Below, one piece after another: positions 24,433 to 32,508 of a stretch of 64,000 nucleotides of DNA (position 1 is its first letter; each line of letters begins with the position of its first letter). The position numbers were made by a program, and so were the translations under genes. Below the pieces are notes generated by a model. The model did no database searches. It saw only the letters and a list, made by a program, of their open reading frames with translations, and was not told the DNA's origin. The stretch covers positions 434,001-498,000 of the forward strand of contig NZ_KZ679038.1 of assembly GCF_003024195.1 (NCBI RefSeq), in the 5' to 3' direction. The stretch comes from Streptomyces dioscori (GTDB lineage: Bacteria; Actinomycetota; Actinomycetes; Streptomycetales; Streptomycetaceae).

Positions 24433-25748
24433 CGCGGCGTCTCCTCGGTGTGCGGGGCGGTGTGCGGGGCGACCGGAACGGTGGCGGTCAGTACGGCGCC
24501 CTCCCCCGGCGTGGACTCGATGGTCAGCGTGCCACCGAGCTGCCGTACCCGGGCCCGCATCGCCCGGATCCCGTGTCCGCGCTCGCCGGACGGGGCGTCG
24601 GTGACGGCGCCGGGGTCGAAGCCGCGCCCGTTGTCGGCGACGTCGAGGACCACCCGGTCGTCGAGCCGCGTGAGCGTGAGCGCGGTGGCCGTGGCGCCCG
24701 AATGCTCCCGGACGTTGGCGAGCGCGCCCTGCGCGATCCGCAGGAGCGCGGACTGCGCACGGTCGGGCAACGGAACCGTACGTCCGCCACCGCCACCATC
24801 ACCATCACGGTCGTCGTCACCGTCGATGTGGACGCGGACGCTCAGCCCGGTATCCGACTCGCGCGCCGCGAGGACGCGCAGCGCGGCTTCGAGGCCGCCG
24901 CCCCTGGCGAGGTCGGCCGGCGCGAGGTCGTGCACGAAGCGGCGCGCCTCGGCGAGGTTGTGCTCGGTGACGGACGTGGCGGTGCGGACGTGCGCGCGGG
25001 CCTTGGCCGGCTCGGTGTCCCAGGTCCGCAGCGCGGCCTGGAGCAGCATCTGCTGACTGGACAGCCCCTGCGCGAGGGTGTCGTGGATCTCCATGGACAG
25101 CCGCTGCCGCTCGGCGAGGACACCCTCGCGGCGTTCGGTGGCCGCCAGTTCCCGGCGGGTGCCGATGAGGTCGTCGATGAGGGCGCGCTGCCGGGCCGCC
25201 TGTCGCCGCATGTGCACGAAGACCGCGGTGGCGAGGGTGGCGACGGCCGCGGGTCCGACGACCAGGTCGAGGCTGAACCGCGGCGCCAGCGCGAGCTGCG
25301 CGGAGACGACGAGGAGCGTGAGGAACGCGACGAGGAGGTACGCGGCGAGGGGCGGCAGGGCGCGCAGTGCGGCGTAGAACAGCGGCACCGCCACCCACGC
25401 GAAACTCGGCGCGCCGACGACGAGCACCGCCCAGGTGGCGACGACCGCCCCGAGCCGGATCAGCCGAGGAGCAGGTGGCCATGAGCCGGGACCACGCGAC
25501 GGAGGTGTGCCGTCGGTCAGGACGGTGTCGATCGCGTAGAGGACCGCCAGTACGACGGCAAGACCGATCACCCAGGGTGCGCGCGGCTCCTCCGCGTGGC
25601 GCTGGACGAAGCGGGTCAGGGAGGTGGCGAGCAGCACGAAGAAGACGGCACGCATGACCAGGGCCAGCCGGCGCTCGTCCGGATCGCCGACGGGAACCGT
25701 CTCGCCGGGACGCGGCCCCGGGGACGAACCGCTCTGGTCGGACCGCAC
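24429..25748 (-). CDS. senS: Sensor histidine kinase (SenS-like, HisKA_3)
   Basis: A 439-aa membrane kinase. About five hydrophobic segments (residues 30-170) precede a HisKA_3 dimerisation domain with the phospho-His in ERQRLSMEIHDTLAQGLSSQQ and a HATPase domain with DNGRGFDPGAV and GHGIRAMRARVRQLGG. The GTG at 25748 is preferred because AGGAGG stands 6 nt upstream; a longer reading from 25814 would run through a tandem repeat. In S. reticuli, SenS senses redox state through extracellular HbpS, consistent with the divergent HbpS-like gene. ATGA overlap with the regulator. Confidence 0.87.
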   Translation of the reverse strand: MRSDQSGSSPGPRPGETVPVGDPDERRLALVMRAVFFVLLATSLTRFVQRHAEEPRAPWVIGLAVVLAVLYAIDTVLTDGTPPSRGPGSWPPAPRLIRLGAVVATWAVLVVGAPSFAWVAVPLFYAALRALPPLAAYLLVAFLTLLVVSAQLALAPRFSLDLVVGPAAVATLATAVFVHMRRQAARQRALIDDLIGTRRELAATERREGVLAERQRLSMEIHDTLAQGLSSQQMLLQAALRTWDTEPAKARAHVRTATSVTEHNLAEARRFVHDLAPADLARGGGLEAALRVLAARESDTGLSVRVHIDGDDDRDGDGGGGGRTVPLPDRAQSALLRIAQGALANVREHSGATATALTLTRLDDRVVLDVADNGRGFDPGAVTDAPSGERGHGIRAMRARVRQLGGTLTIESTPGEGAVLTATVPVAPHTAPHTEETPR

Positions 25749-25759
25749 GCTAAGCCTCC

Positions 25760-25799
25760 TGAACTGCTCTTGAACTGCTCTTGAACTGCTCCTGAACTG
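25760..25799. repeat. 11-bp direct repeats in the kinase gene leader
   Basis: Four copies of TGAACTG start at 25760, 25771, 25782 and 25793, exactly 11 bp apart (one helical turn). On the coding strand the unit is GTTCAAGAGCA/GTTCAGGAGCA, and the last unit supplies the AGGAGG ribosome-binding site. Its spacing resembles direct-repeat operators such as PHO boxes (GTTCA-led 11-mers). Confidence 0.85.
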
Positions 25800-26032
25800 G
25801 GTAAACGCCTCCATTGTCGCCCAACGGGACGGCCCTGGGATCAACCGATCGGTTGATGCCCGTGTCGGCCGTTCCGCGCGCCGCGTGCAGCCGATGCACC
25901 GACCGTACGGCGGCCTTCCCGGACCCACGATGGATGGCAGGGAAGGACGGCCCGCCGCACAACACGGGCTCGCCACCTTCCCCCTTACACATCCATACAC
26001 ATCCATCCGCACACCTTGAGGAATGGGCAGCC

Positions 26033-26599
26033 ATGAAGCACGTCAAGAAGGTCTCCCGCCGTACCCGCGTCGTCACCGGCGGCGCCCTCGTCGCCGCCGT
26101 CACCCTCGGCGGCTTCGGCGCCTGGTCGGCGAGCGCCACTTCGTCGGCGCCCGCCGCCCAGGCAGCGGTGAAGGCCGACGCCTCGAACAAGAACCTCACG
26201 CAGTCCACCCGCCTCACGGTCGACGCCGCGAGCCGGGCCGCGCAGGCGGCGCTGGATGCGGCACGCAAGGACAACCAGCGCGTCTCCGTCGCCGTCGTCG
26301 ACCGTGACGGCAACACCGTGGTGACCCTGCGCGGCGACGGCGCAGGACCGCAGTCGTACGAGTCCGCCGTGAAGAAGGCGTACACGGCGGTGTCGTGGAA
26401 CGCGCCCACGTCCGAGCTGGCCAAGCGCCTGGAGCAGGCCCCGAACCTGAAGGACATCCCGGGCACGCTGTTCCTCGCGGGCGGGGCGCCGGTCAGCGCG
26501 AAGGGCGCGCCGATCGCGGGCGTGGGCGTGGCGGGCGCGCCGTCCGGCGACCTCGACGAGAAGTACGCCCAGGCGGGTGTGGCGGCCCTGAACAAGTAG
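26033..26599 (+). CDS. hbpS: Secreted haem-binding protein, HbpS/GlcG family
   Basis: A 188-aa exported protein. The signal peptide has a twin-arginine-like stretch (VSRRTRVVTGGALVAAVTLGGFGAWSASA). The mature part is the GlcG/HbpS domain: LTVDAASRAAQAALDAARKDNQRVSVAVVDRDGNTVVTLRGDGAGPQSYESAVKKAYTAVSW and PGTLFLAGGAPVSAKGAPIAGVGVAGAPSGDLDEKYAQAGVAAL. HbpS in S. reticuli binds haem outside the cell and modulates the SenS kinase; the divergent kinase-regulator pair supports the same role. GAGGA stands 10 nt before the ATG. Confidence 0.88.
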   Translation: MKHVKKVSRRTRVVTGGALVAAVTLGGFGAWSASATSSAPAAQAAVKADASNKNLTQSTRLTVDAASRAAQAALDAARKDNQRVSVAVVDRDGNTVVTLRGDGAGPQSYESAVKKAYTAVSWNAPTSELAKRLEQAPNLKDIPGTLFLAGGAPVSAKGAPIAGVGVAGAPSGDLDEKYAQAGVAALNK

Positions 26600-26658
26600 C
26601 TCCGGAGCCGGTCCCAAACCACTCGCCCACCCGGTCGTCGGACGGTTACCGTGCTCGC

Positions 26659-27153
26659 GTGATGACCGCTGCCGACGTGCTGTCCGTGCTCACCGTGTTG
26701 CGTGCGGCAGCCGTCGACGTCTGGGTGGGCGGGGGTTGGGGCATCGACGCTCTCGTCGGGGAGCAGACGCGTGAGCACCGCGACCTGGACCTGATGCACC
26801 GCGAGGACCAGGAGCAGGCGGTCGGGGCGGCCCTCGGGGCGGCCGGGTTCGCCGAGACACTCGACCGGCGTCCCGTGCGGTTCGTGGTCACGGGCCCGCA
26901 CGGCCGCGAGATCGACCTGCACCCACTGGTCTTCGCGTCGGACGGGTCCGCGGTGCAGGCTTCCTTGGACCCGCACCGCCCGTTCGTCTATCCCGCCCCG
27001 TGCTTCGTCACCGGCACGATCCGGGGGACGGCCGTCCCCTGTCTGTCGGCCGAACAGCAAGTCTACTTCCACCAGGGGTACGAGCCGGCCGACCGCGACC
27101 GCCATGACATGGCTCAGCTACGGCGGGTCTTCGGCGTCGCCACCCACTTCTGA
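26659..27153 (+). CDS. Lincosamide nucleotidyltransferase-like protein (Lnu(A)/LinA family)
   Basis: A 164-aa nucleotidyltransferase-fold protein. Family motifs in order: VWVGGGWGIDALVGEQTREHRDLDL (GGWG plus Asp pair), REIDLHPLVFASDGS, and C-terminal PCLSAEQQVYFHQGYEPADRDRHDM. These match the small Lnu(A)-type enzymes that adenylylate lincomycin and clindamycin. The GTG at 26659 (ATG at 26662 also possible) is chosen because TACCGT lies exactly 6 nt upstream, as in leaderless genes. It could confer self or intrinsic lincosamide resistance, but chromosomal homologues of unknown substrate are common in actinomycetes. Confidence 0.82.
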   Translation: MMTAADVLSVLTVLRAAAVDVWVGGGWGIDALVGEQTREHRDLDLMHREDQEQAVGAALGAAGFAETLDRRPVRFVVTGPHGREIDLHPLVFASDGSAVQASLDPHRPFVYPAPCFVTGTIRGTAVPCLSAEQQVYFHQGYEPADRDRHDMAQLRRVFGVATHF

Positions 27154-27175
27154 CCCGCCGTCGGCCGAAGTGCCG

Positions 27176-28792
27176 TCAACTCCGCAGCCACACCGCCGTG
27201 TCGGAGGGGAGTCGGCCGTCGGCGTCCAGGGGTCCGCTGGAGAGAAGCACCTGTGTGTGGTCCGGCAGGACCGCCGGACCGTCCGCCAGGTTCACCACGC
27301 AGACGAGGTCCGGGGAGCGGCGGAAGGTGAGGACGCCGTCGTCGGAGGGCAGCCAGCGCAGAGGGCCGTCGCCGAGGGCCGGGTCGGCGCGGCGCAGTTC
27401 CAGTGCGGCGCGGTAGAGGGTGAGCATGGAGTCGGGGTCGTCGGCCTGCTGGTCGGCCGCGTAGGTGGACCAGCCCTCGGGTTGCGGCAGCCAGGGTTCG
27501 ACGGCCGAGCCGAAACCCGCGTAGGGGGCGTCGGCCGTCCAGGGCAGTGGGACCCGGCAGCCGTCGCGGCCGGGGTCGGTGCCGCCGGAGCGGAAGTGCA
27601 TCGGGTCCTGGATGCGGTCGCGGGGTATCTCCGCTTCGGGCAGGCCCAGTTCCTCGCCCTGGTAGAGGTAGACGGAGCCGGGCAGGGCGAGGGTGAGCAG
27701 GGCGGCGGCGCGGGCCCGGCGGGTGCCGAGCCGCAGGTCGGTCGGTGTGCCGTAGGTCTTGGTGGCGAAGTCGAAGCCGGTGTCCTGTCGCCCGTAGCGG
27801 GTGACGGTGCGGGTGACGTCGTGGTTGCACAGCACCCAGGTGGCCGGCGCGCCGACCGGGGCGTGTTCGGCGAGGGTGTCGTCGATGGCCGCGCGCAGCC
27901 TGTCCGCGTCCCAGGGGCAGGACAGGAAGCTGAAGTTGAACGCGGTGTGCAGTTCGTCGGGGCGCAGGTAGCGGGCGAAGCGCTCGGAGTCCGGCAGCCA
28001 CACCTCACCGACGAAGACGCCCCCGTACTCGTCGGCGATGCGCCGCCAGGAGCGGTAGATCTCGTGCAGGTCGTCCCGGTCGATGTACGGGTGGGGGTCG
28101 CGGCCCTCCACGAACTCGGGCAGGTCGGGGTCCTTGGCGGGCAGTGCGGCGGAGTCGATGCGCACGCCCGCGACTCCGCGCTCGAACCAGAACCGCAGCA
28201 CCTCCTCGTGCTCCTCCCGCACGGCGGGGTGGGCCCAGTTGAGGTCGGGCTGCTGCGGGGTGAACAGGTGCAGGTACCACTCGCCGTCCTCGACGCGGGT
28301 CCAGGTCTGGCCGGAGAACTGCGAGGGCCAGTCGTTGGGCGGGAGTTCGCCGTGTTCGCCGCGGCCGGGACGGAAGTGGAACAGCTTGCGCTCGGGGCTG
28401 CCGGGTCCGGCGGCAAGAGCGGCTCTGAACCAGGCGTGCTGGTCGGAGACATGGTTGGGCACGATGTCCACGATGGTGCGGATGCCCAGACCACGGGCCT
28501 CGGCGATGAGTTGTTCGGCCTCGGCCAGGTCTCCGAAGGCCGGGTCGATGACGCGGTAGTCGGCGACGTCGTAGCCGCCGTCGGCGAGCGGGGACAGGTA
28601 CCAGGGGGTGAACCAGATCGCGTCGACGCCCAGTTCGGCGAGGTAGGGCAATCTCGACCGGACGCCCGCGAGGTCCCCGGTGCCGTCACCGTCGCCGTCG
28701 GCGAAGCTGCGCGGATACACCTGGTAGATGGCGGCACCGCGCCACCAGTCGTCGGTGTGTCCGGGGGGCGTTGCGGGCTGAGGGGCTGCCAC
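27176..28792 (-). CDS. GH13 alpha-glucosidase (oligo-1,6-glucosidase/maltase type)
   Basis: A 538-aa cytoplasmic glycoside hydrolase. Conserved regions: DIVPNHVSDQHAWF (region I), GVRIDSAALPAK with nucleophile Asp, VGEVWLPDSERF with acid/base Glu, and LCNHDVTRTVTRYG with the third Asp. The QVYPRSFADGDGDGTGDLAGVRSRLPYLAELGVDAIWFTPWY start is typical of the alpha-glucosidase subfamily. The GTG at 28792 is supported by AAAGGA 7 nt upstream. It is the last gene of the sugar ABC operon and would hydrolyse imported alpha-gluco-oligosaccharides. Confidence 0.92.
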   Translation of the reverse strand: MAAPQPATPPGHTDDWWRGAAIYQVYPRSFADGDGDGTGDLAGVRSRLPYLAELGVDAIWFTPWYLSPLADGGYDVADYRVIDPAFGDLAEAEQLIAEARGLGIRTIVDIVPNHVSDQHAWFRAALAAGPGSPERKLFHFRPGRGEHGELPPNDWPSQFSGQTWTRVEDGEWYLHLFTPQQPDLNWAHPAVREEHEEVLRFWFERGVAGVRIDSAALPAKDPDLPEFVEGRDPHPYIDRDDLHEIYRSWRRIADEYGGVFVGEVWLPDSERFARYLRPDELHTAFNFSFLSCPWDADRLRAAIDDTLAEHAPVGAPATWVLCNHDVTRTVTRYGRQDTGFDFATKTYGTPTDLRLGTRRARAAALLTLALPGSVYLYQGEELGLPEAEIPRDRIQDPMHFRSGGTDPGRDGCRVPLPWTADAPYAGFGSAVEPWLPQPEGWSTYAADQQADDPDSMLTLYRAALELRRADPALGDGPLRWLPSDDGVLTFRRSPDLVCVVNLADGPAVLPDHTQVLLSSGPLDADGRLPSDTAVWLRS

Positions 28793-28821
28793 GTGTCGGT
28801 CCTTTCGGGGCAGGGGTGGTT

Positions 28822-28871
28822 CTCCGCCGCCGCCCCGGACAGCGAGGCGTCGGGAACGGGCGGCGGCGGAG
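28822..28871 (-). terminator. Intercistronic hairpin before the alpha-glucosidase gene
   Basis: Perfect 14-bp arms CTCCGCCGCCGCCC and GGGCGGCGGCGGAG with a 22-nt loop, between the second permease and the GH13 gene. It may attenuate read-through or protect the upstream mRNA. Confidence 0.6.
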
Positions 28872-28935
28872 GATCGGTGGGGGCGCCTGCGTGATGTCGT
28901 GCGCTGGGGAAGGTGCCCGGACTGCGGAGGTGGGA

Positions 28936-29811
28936 TCAGCCCTTGAGGCCGCCGGCCGTCAGTCCGCTCATGATGTTGCGCTGGAAGATGAGGAAGAGGA
29001 TGAGCGTGGGCAGGGACGCGATGGTCAGGGAGGCGATCAGGACGTTCTCGGGCACGCTGGTCGCCAGGGAGTAGATGCCGACGGCGAGGGTTTGTTTCGA
29101 CGGGTCGGGCAGGACCAGCATCGGCCAGAGGAAGTCCTTCCAGACGCCGACGACGGCGAAGATGGACACCACGCCGAGGATGGGCCGGGAGACCGGCAGG
29201 ACGATGGACCACAGGACGCGCAGGGGTCCCGCGCCGTCCATGGAGGCCGCGTCGAGCAGTTCCTTGGGGATCGAGTCGAAGAACCGCTTGAGCAGGAAGA
29301 TGTTGAAGGCGTTGGTGACCGACGGGAGCCAGATCGCCCAGGGCGAGTTGAGCAGGTTGCGTTCGACGATGGGCACGTCCAGCGCGGTGAGGTACTGCGG
29401 TACGACGAGGACGGTCGCCGGGATCATGAGAGTGGCGAGCATCAGGCCGAGGATCATCTTGCCGAGTACGGGCCGCAGTTTGGACAGCGAGTAGGCGGCG
29501 GCGACGTCGAGCACCAGCTGGAAGGCGAGTGCGCCGAACGCGTAGTAGAGGGTGTTCATCAGGAGTTTGGCCAGGTCCATCACCTCCCAGGCACGCTTGT
29601 AGTTCTCCGGGTGGACGGAGCCTGGCACCCAGGTGGGCGGGGTCTGGACGGCTTCCTGGGTGGTCTTGAGTCCGCTGGACACCATCCAGTACAGCGGGCC
29701 GAGGAAGGCCAGCGTGAACAGGAGGACGACGAGCGCGAAGGCCACCCAGTACAGGGCCTTGCCGCGCGGGCGAGCCAGTTGGGCGGGTGAGATCAGCGTG
29801 CGAGTGGACAT
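28936..29811 (-). CDS. Sugar ABC transporter permease (MalG-like)
   Basis: A 291-aa inner-membrane permease with six predicted helices. Start MSTRTLISPAQLARPRGKALYWVAFALVVLLFTLAFLGPLYWM. EAA loop: ELLDAASMDGAGPLRVLWSIVLPVSRPILGVV. C-terminal QRNIMSGLTAGGLKG is typical of CUT1 MalG-type permeases. GGGAG precedes the ATG. It pairs with the MalF-type permease 19 bp upstream. Confidence 0.92.
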   Translation of the reverse strand: MSTRTLISPAQLARPRGKALYWVAFALVVLLFTLAFLGPLYWMVSSGLKTTQEAVQTPPTWVPGSVHPENYKRAWEVMDLAKLLMNTLYYAFGALAFQLVLDVAAAYSLSKLRPVLGKMILGLMLATLMIPATVLVVPQYLTALDVPIVERNLLNSPWAIWLPSVTNAFNIFLLKRFFDSIPKELLDAASMDGAGPLRVLWSIVLPVSRPILGVVSIFAVVGVWKDFLWPMLVLPDPSKQTLAVGIYSLATSVPENVLIASLTIASLPTLILFLIFQRNIMSGLTAGGLKG

Positions 29812-29830
29812 GTGCGTGTCTCCCCCGGTC

Positions 29831-30793
29831 CTAGTCCTGGTCGGCGCGGTTGAGTTTGGTGTAGACGGCCGAGAAGCCGGCCAGCAGGACGAGCAGGACC
29901 AGGCCGAGCGCCGCCGCGGCACCGTAGTTGTTGAAGTTGAAGGCGTACTGGTAGATCAGGTAGACGACGGTGGTGGTGGAGCCTTCGGGGCCCGCGCCGC
30001 CGGTGAGCAGGAACGGCTCGATGAAGACCTGCATGGTGGCGATGATCTGCATGAGGAGCATCAGCAGCAGGATGAGCCGGGTCTGCGGGACGGTGACGTG
30101 CCAGACCTTGCGGAACAGTCCCGCGCCGTCGAGTTCGGCTGCCTCGTACAACTCGCCGGGTACGCCCTGGAGTGCGGCGAGGTAGATGAGTGTCGCGCCG
30201 CCCATGTTCATCCAGGTCGAGGCGACGACCACGGAGAGCATCGCGGTGTCCGGGTCCTGGAGCCACTGCTGGGCGGGGACGCCGAAGACGCCGAGTATCT
30301 CGTTGAACATGCCGTACCCGGGGTCGTACAGGTACTTGAAGAGCAGGACCGACGCGGTCGGCGGGAGCATCACCGGCAGGTAGACCAGCAGTCGCAAGTA
30401 GCCCTGGCCGTGCCGGAACTCGTTGATGATCAGGGCGGTGACGAACGGGACGACGAAGCCGAGGAGCAGGGCCAGCACCGTGAACCACAGGGTGTTGCGC
30501 CAGGCCTGGCCGAAGGCCGGGTCGTTCCAGACGGTGACGAAGTTGTCCCAGCCCACCCAGCTGACGTCGCCGTCCTCGGTCTTCTGGAAGGCGAGGAGGA
30601 ACTCCCGGACGATCGGGTACCAGGAGAAGAAGGCGAAGCACAGCACCGCTCCGATGAGGAAGCCGTGGGCGGTGAGGTTGCGGCGCAGGGACTTGCCGAA
30701 CCCGCCGTCCGGGAGGTGCGGCACCCCCGTGCGGGGCTTGCGGGGACGGCGGTCCTTGACCGCCGGGTCCTTGGTGAGGGTGGGGGCCGACAT
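29831..30793 (-). CDS. Sugar ABC transporter permease (MalF-like)
   Basis: A 320-aa CUT1-family permease. After a basic N-terminus the first helix is FLIGAVLCFAFFSWYPIVREFLLAF; the EAA loop reads ELYEAAELDGAGLFRKVWHVTVPQTRLILLLM. It forms the transmembrane channel with the permease at 28936. No ATPase gene is nearby, which is usual for Streptomyces CUT1 importers served by the shared ATPase MsiK (inference). Confidence 0.92.
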   Translation of the reverse strand: MSAPTLTKDPAVKDRRPRKPRTGVPHLPDGGFGKSLRRNLTAHGFLIGAVLCFAFFSWYPIVREFLLAFQKTEDGDVSWVGWDNFVTVWNDPAFGQAWRNTLWFTVLALLLGFVVPFVTALIINEFRHGQGYLRLLVYLPVMLPPTASVLLFKYLYDPGYGMFNEILGVFGVPAQQWLQDPDTAMLSVVVASTWMNMGGATLIYLAALQGVPGELYEAAELDGAGLFRKVWHVTVPQTRLILLLMLLMQIIATMQVFIEPFLLTGGAGPEGSTTTVVYLIYQYAFNFNNYGAAAALGLVLLVLLAGFSAVYTKLNRADQD

Positions 30794-30829
30794 GCTCGCT
30801 CCTTGACGTGCTGCGGCGGCGCGTGAGCG

Positions 30830-30857
30830 GGCCGGGCGATGGTGTCACCGCCCGGCC
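30830..30857 (-). terminator. Intercistronic hairpin between sugar-binding protein and permease genes
   Basis: Perfect 9-bp arms GGCCGGGCG and CGCCCGGCC with a 10-nt loop, just after the SBP stop at 30867. Such hairpins commonly raise binding-protein output relative to the permeases. Confidence 0.6.
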
Positions 30858-30866
30858 GCCGCACGG

Positions 30867-32285
30867 TCACTGAGTTGCGAGAACCTGGTTGACCTGGGAC
30901 TCGGCGGTGGACAGGAGCTTGTCGATGTCGGCGTCCTTGTTGGTGAGGATGCCCGACATGACGTTGTCGAGGACCTTGTAGATCTCCTGGGCCTTCGGCG
31001 GTTCGGCCTTGCCGGGGACGGGGTTGTCGGTGAAGGCCTTGAAGTTCTCCACCGGCATGGTGGCGAACTCCTTGCGGGCCGCGTCGTCCTTGGACTTGGA
31101 GCCGTTCAGCCACAGGTTGGGCTGCGGGAGCCCCACGGGCAGGTCGTCCGCCTTTGCGCGCCGCCAGTCGTACTGGCCCTTGCCGACCGTGGTGAACTTG
31201 AAGTTCAGCCAGGCGATGGAGGCCTTGACCTTGTCGGCCGAAATACCCTGCTTGATCATGTAGTTGTTGCCGCCGGCGAGGGTGTTCTCACCGCCCGGGA
31301 TGGGGCCCATGCCGAAGTTCTCGTACTTGGCTCCGAGTTGCTGGACCATGTACGTGACGTCGTCGGGCGCGGCGAGGAACATGCCCAGTTTGTCGGTGGC
31401 GATCTGCTTCTGGAGGTCGCCCCACTTCAGCAGCTGGGTCTTGCCCATGGAGTCGTCGTCCCAGCGCATGGCGTGCAGGTTCTCGGCGACCTGCTTGCCG
31501 GTCTCGTCGTTGAAGGCGGCCTTCTTGCCGCTCGCGTCGACGACGTCTCCCCCGAGGCTGTACATCTGCGCGGTGAAGTGCCAGCCGCCGGTGTTGGCCG
31601 CGCTGTACTCGCCGAAGCCGGCGACACCGCCACCGAGGCCCGCGATCTTCTTGGCCGCGGTACGGACGTCCGCCCACGTCGCCGGCGGGGCGTCCGGGTC
31701 GAGGCCGGCCTCCTTGAAGAGCTTGCGGTTGATGAGCAGGCCCATGCGGTAGTTGCTGGTGGGCAGGCCGTAGAGCTTGCCGTCCTTCTTCAGCGAGCCC
31801 AGGACGTCGGGGTCGATGTCCTTGAGCAGTGGGACGCTCTTGTCGTTGACGTACGCGGTGATGTCCTGGGCGCCGTCGTTGTCGAGGACCTGGGGCAGGT
31901 CGGTGAAGTACGTGTAGAACACGTCGGGCTGGGACTTCGCCTTGAGCATCGCGGTGAAGCGCGGCGGCTCCAGACACTGGCCCGGTGTGGAACGGCCGTT
32001 GATCGTGACGTTCGGGTACTTCTTGTTGAACTCCTTGACGTCCTCGTTCCACTGCTTGAGCTCGGCCGCCTTCGCCGCGGGGGGCATGCAGTCGATGGAG
32101 ATGGACACCTTCGTCTTCGGGTCCAGCGGTGCGGCGGGATCGGCTTTCGCGCCGTTGCCGGAGCCGTTGTCGCCGTCGTCGCCGCTGCTGCTCGTACCGC
32201 AGGCGGCGAGTGCCGTCAGCGTGAGCGCGGAAGCGAGGGTGACCGCGCCGACGCGGCGGGTGCGGCGGAACCGAGCTCTTCTCAT
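30867..32285 (-). CDS. Sugar ABC transporter substrate-binding lipoprotein (SBP family 1)
   Basis: A 472-aa extracytoplasmic binding protein. Signal peptide MRRARFRRTRRVGAVTLASALTLTALAAC with lipobox LAAC, then a Ser/Gly/Asp-rich linker. Features of the CUT1 SBP family: FNKKYPNVTINGRS, AKSQPDVFYTYFTDLPQVLDNDGAQDITAYV, YGLPTSNYRMGLLINRKLFKEAGLDPDAPPATWADV, and late GGNNYMIKQGISADKVKASIAWLNF. AAGGGGA precedes the ATG at 32285. First gene of the operon; presumed ligand is an alpha-gluco-oligosaccharide released by the GH87 enzymes. Confidence 0.92.
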   Translation of the reverse strand: MRRARFRRTRRVGAVTLASALTLTALAACGTSSSGDDGDNGSGNGAKADPAAPLDPKTKVSISIDCMPPAAKAAELKQWNEDVKEFNKKYPNVTINGRSTPGQCLEPPRFTAMLKAKSQPDVFYTYFTDLPQVLDNDGAQDITAYVNDKSVPLLKDIDPDVLGSLKKDGKLYGLPTSNYRMGLLINRKLFKEAGLDPDAPPATWADVRTAAKKIAGLGGGVAGFGEYSAANTGGWHFTAQMYSLGGDVVDASGKKAAFNDETGKQVAENLHAMRWDDDSMGKTQLLKWGDLQKQIATDKLGMFLAAPDDVTYMVQQLGAKYENFGMGPIPGGENTLAGGNNYMIKQGISADKVKASIAWLNFKFTTVGKGQYDWRRAKADDLPVGLPQPNLWLNGSKSKDDAARKEFATMPVENFKAFTDNPVPGKAEPPKAQEIYKVLDNVMSGILTNKDADIDKLLSTAESQVNQVLATQ

Positions 32286-32457
32286 GGGTGGTCCCCTTCG
32301 GGCATGAACGTGGAAGGCGCCCTCATCGCCGGTGCGATGTGGGGCGCCGCACACTCAACCACCGTGAACAGATGACCGCAATATCTCGCGCAGCTTTCGT
32401 AAATGATTGACAGTGCGACGCATACGGTTGATCTCGGGGAGCGTGCATGCGCGCAAG

Positions 32458-32499
32458 CAGAAGCGCGGTGCGGCCGAACTCGGCCGCACCGCGCTTCTG
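32458..32499 (-). terminator. Strong hairpin terminator after the LacI-type gene
   Basis: 19-bp perfect arms plus a closing C-G pair around a 2-nt centre (AGAAGCGCGGTGCGGCCGA at 32459-32477 and its complement at 32480-32498). It sits 10 bp beyond the LacI stop and separates it from the sugar-binding operon. Confidence 0.85.
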
Positions 32500-32508
32500 T
32501 TGTGCGGA

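Noticed and set aside
25749..26012. N-terminal extension of the SenS-like kinase
   Set aside because: It would translate the 11-bp repeats and oppose the hbpS region, while GTG 25748 has a perfect AGGAGG site.
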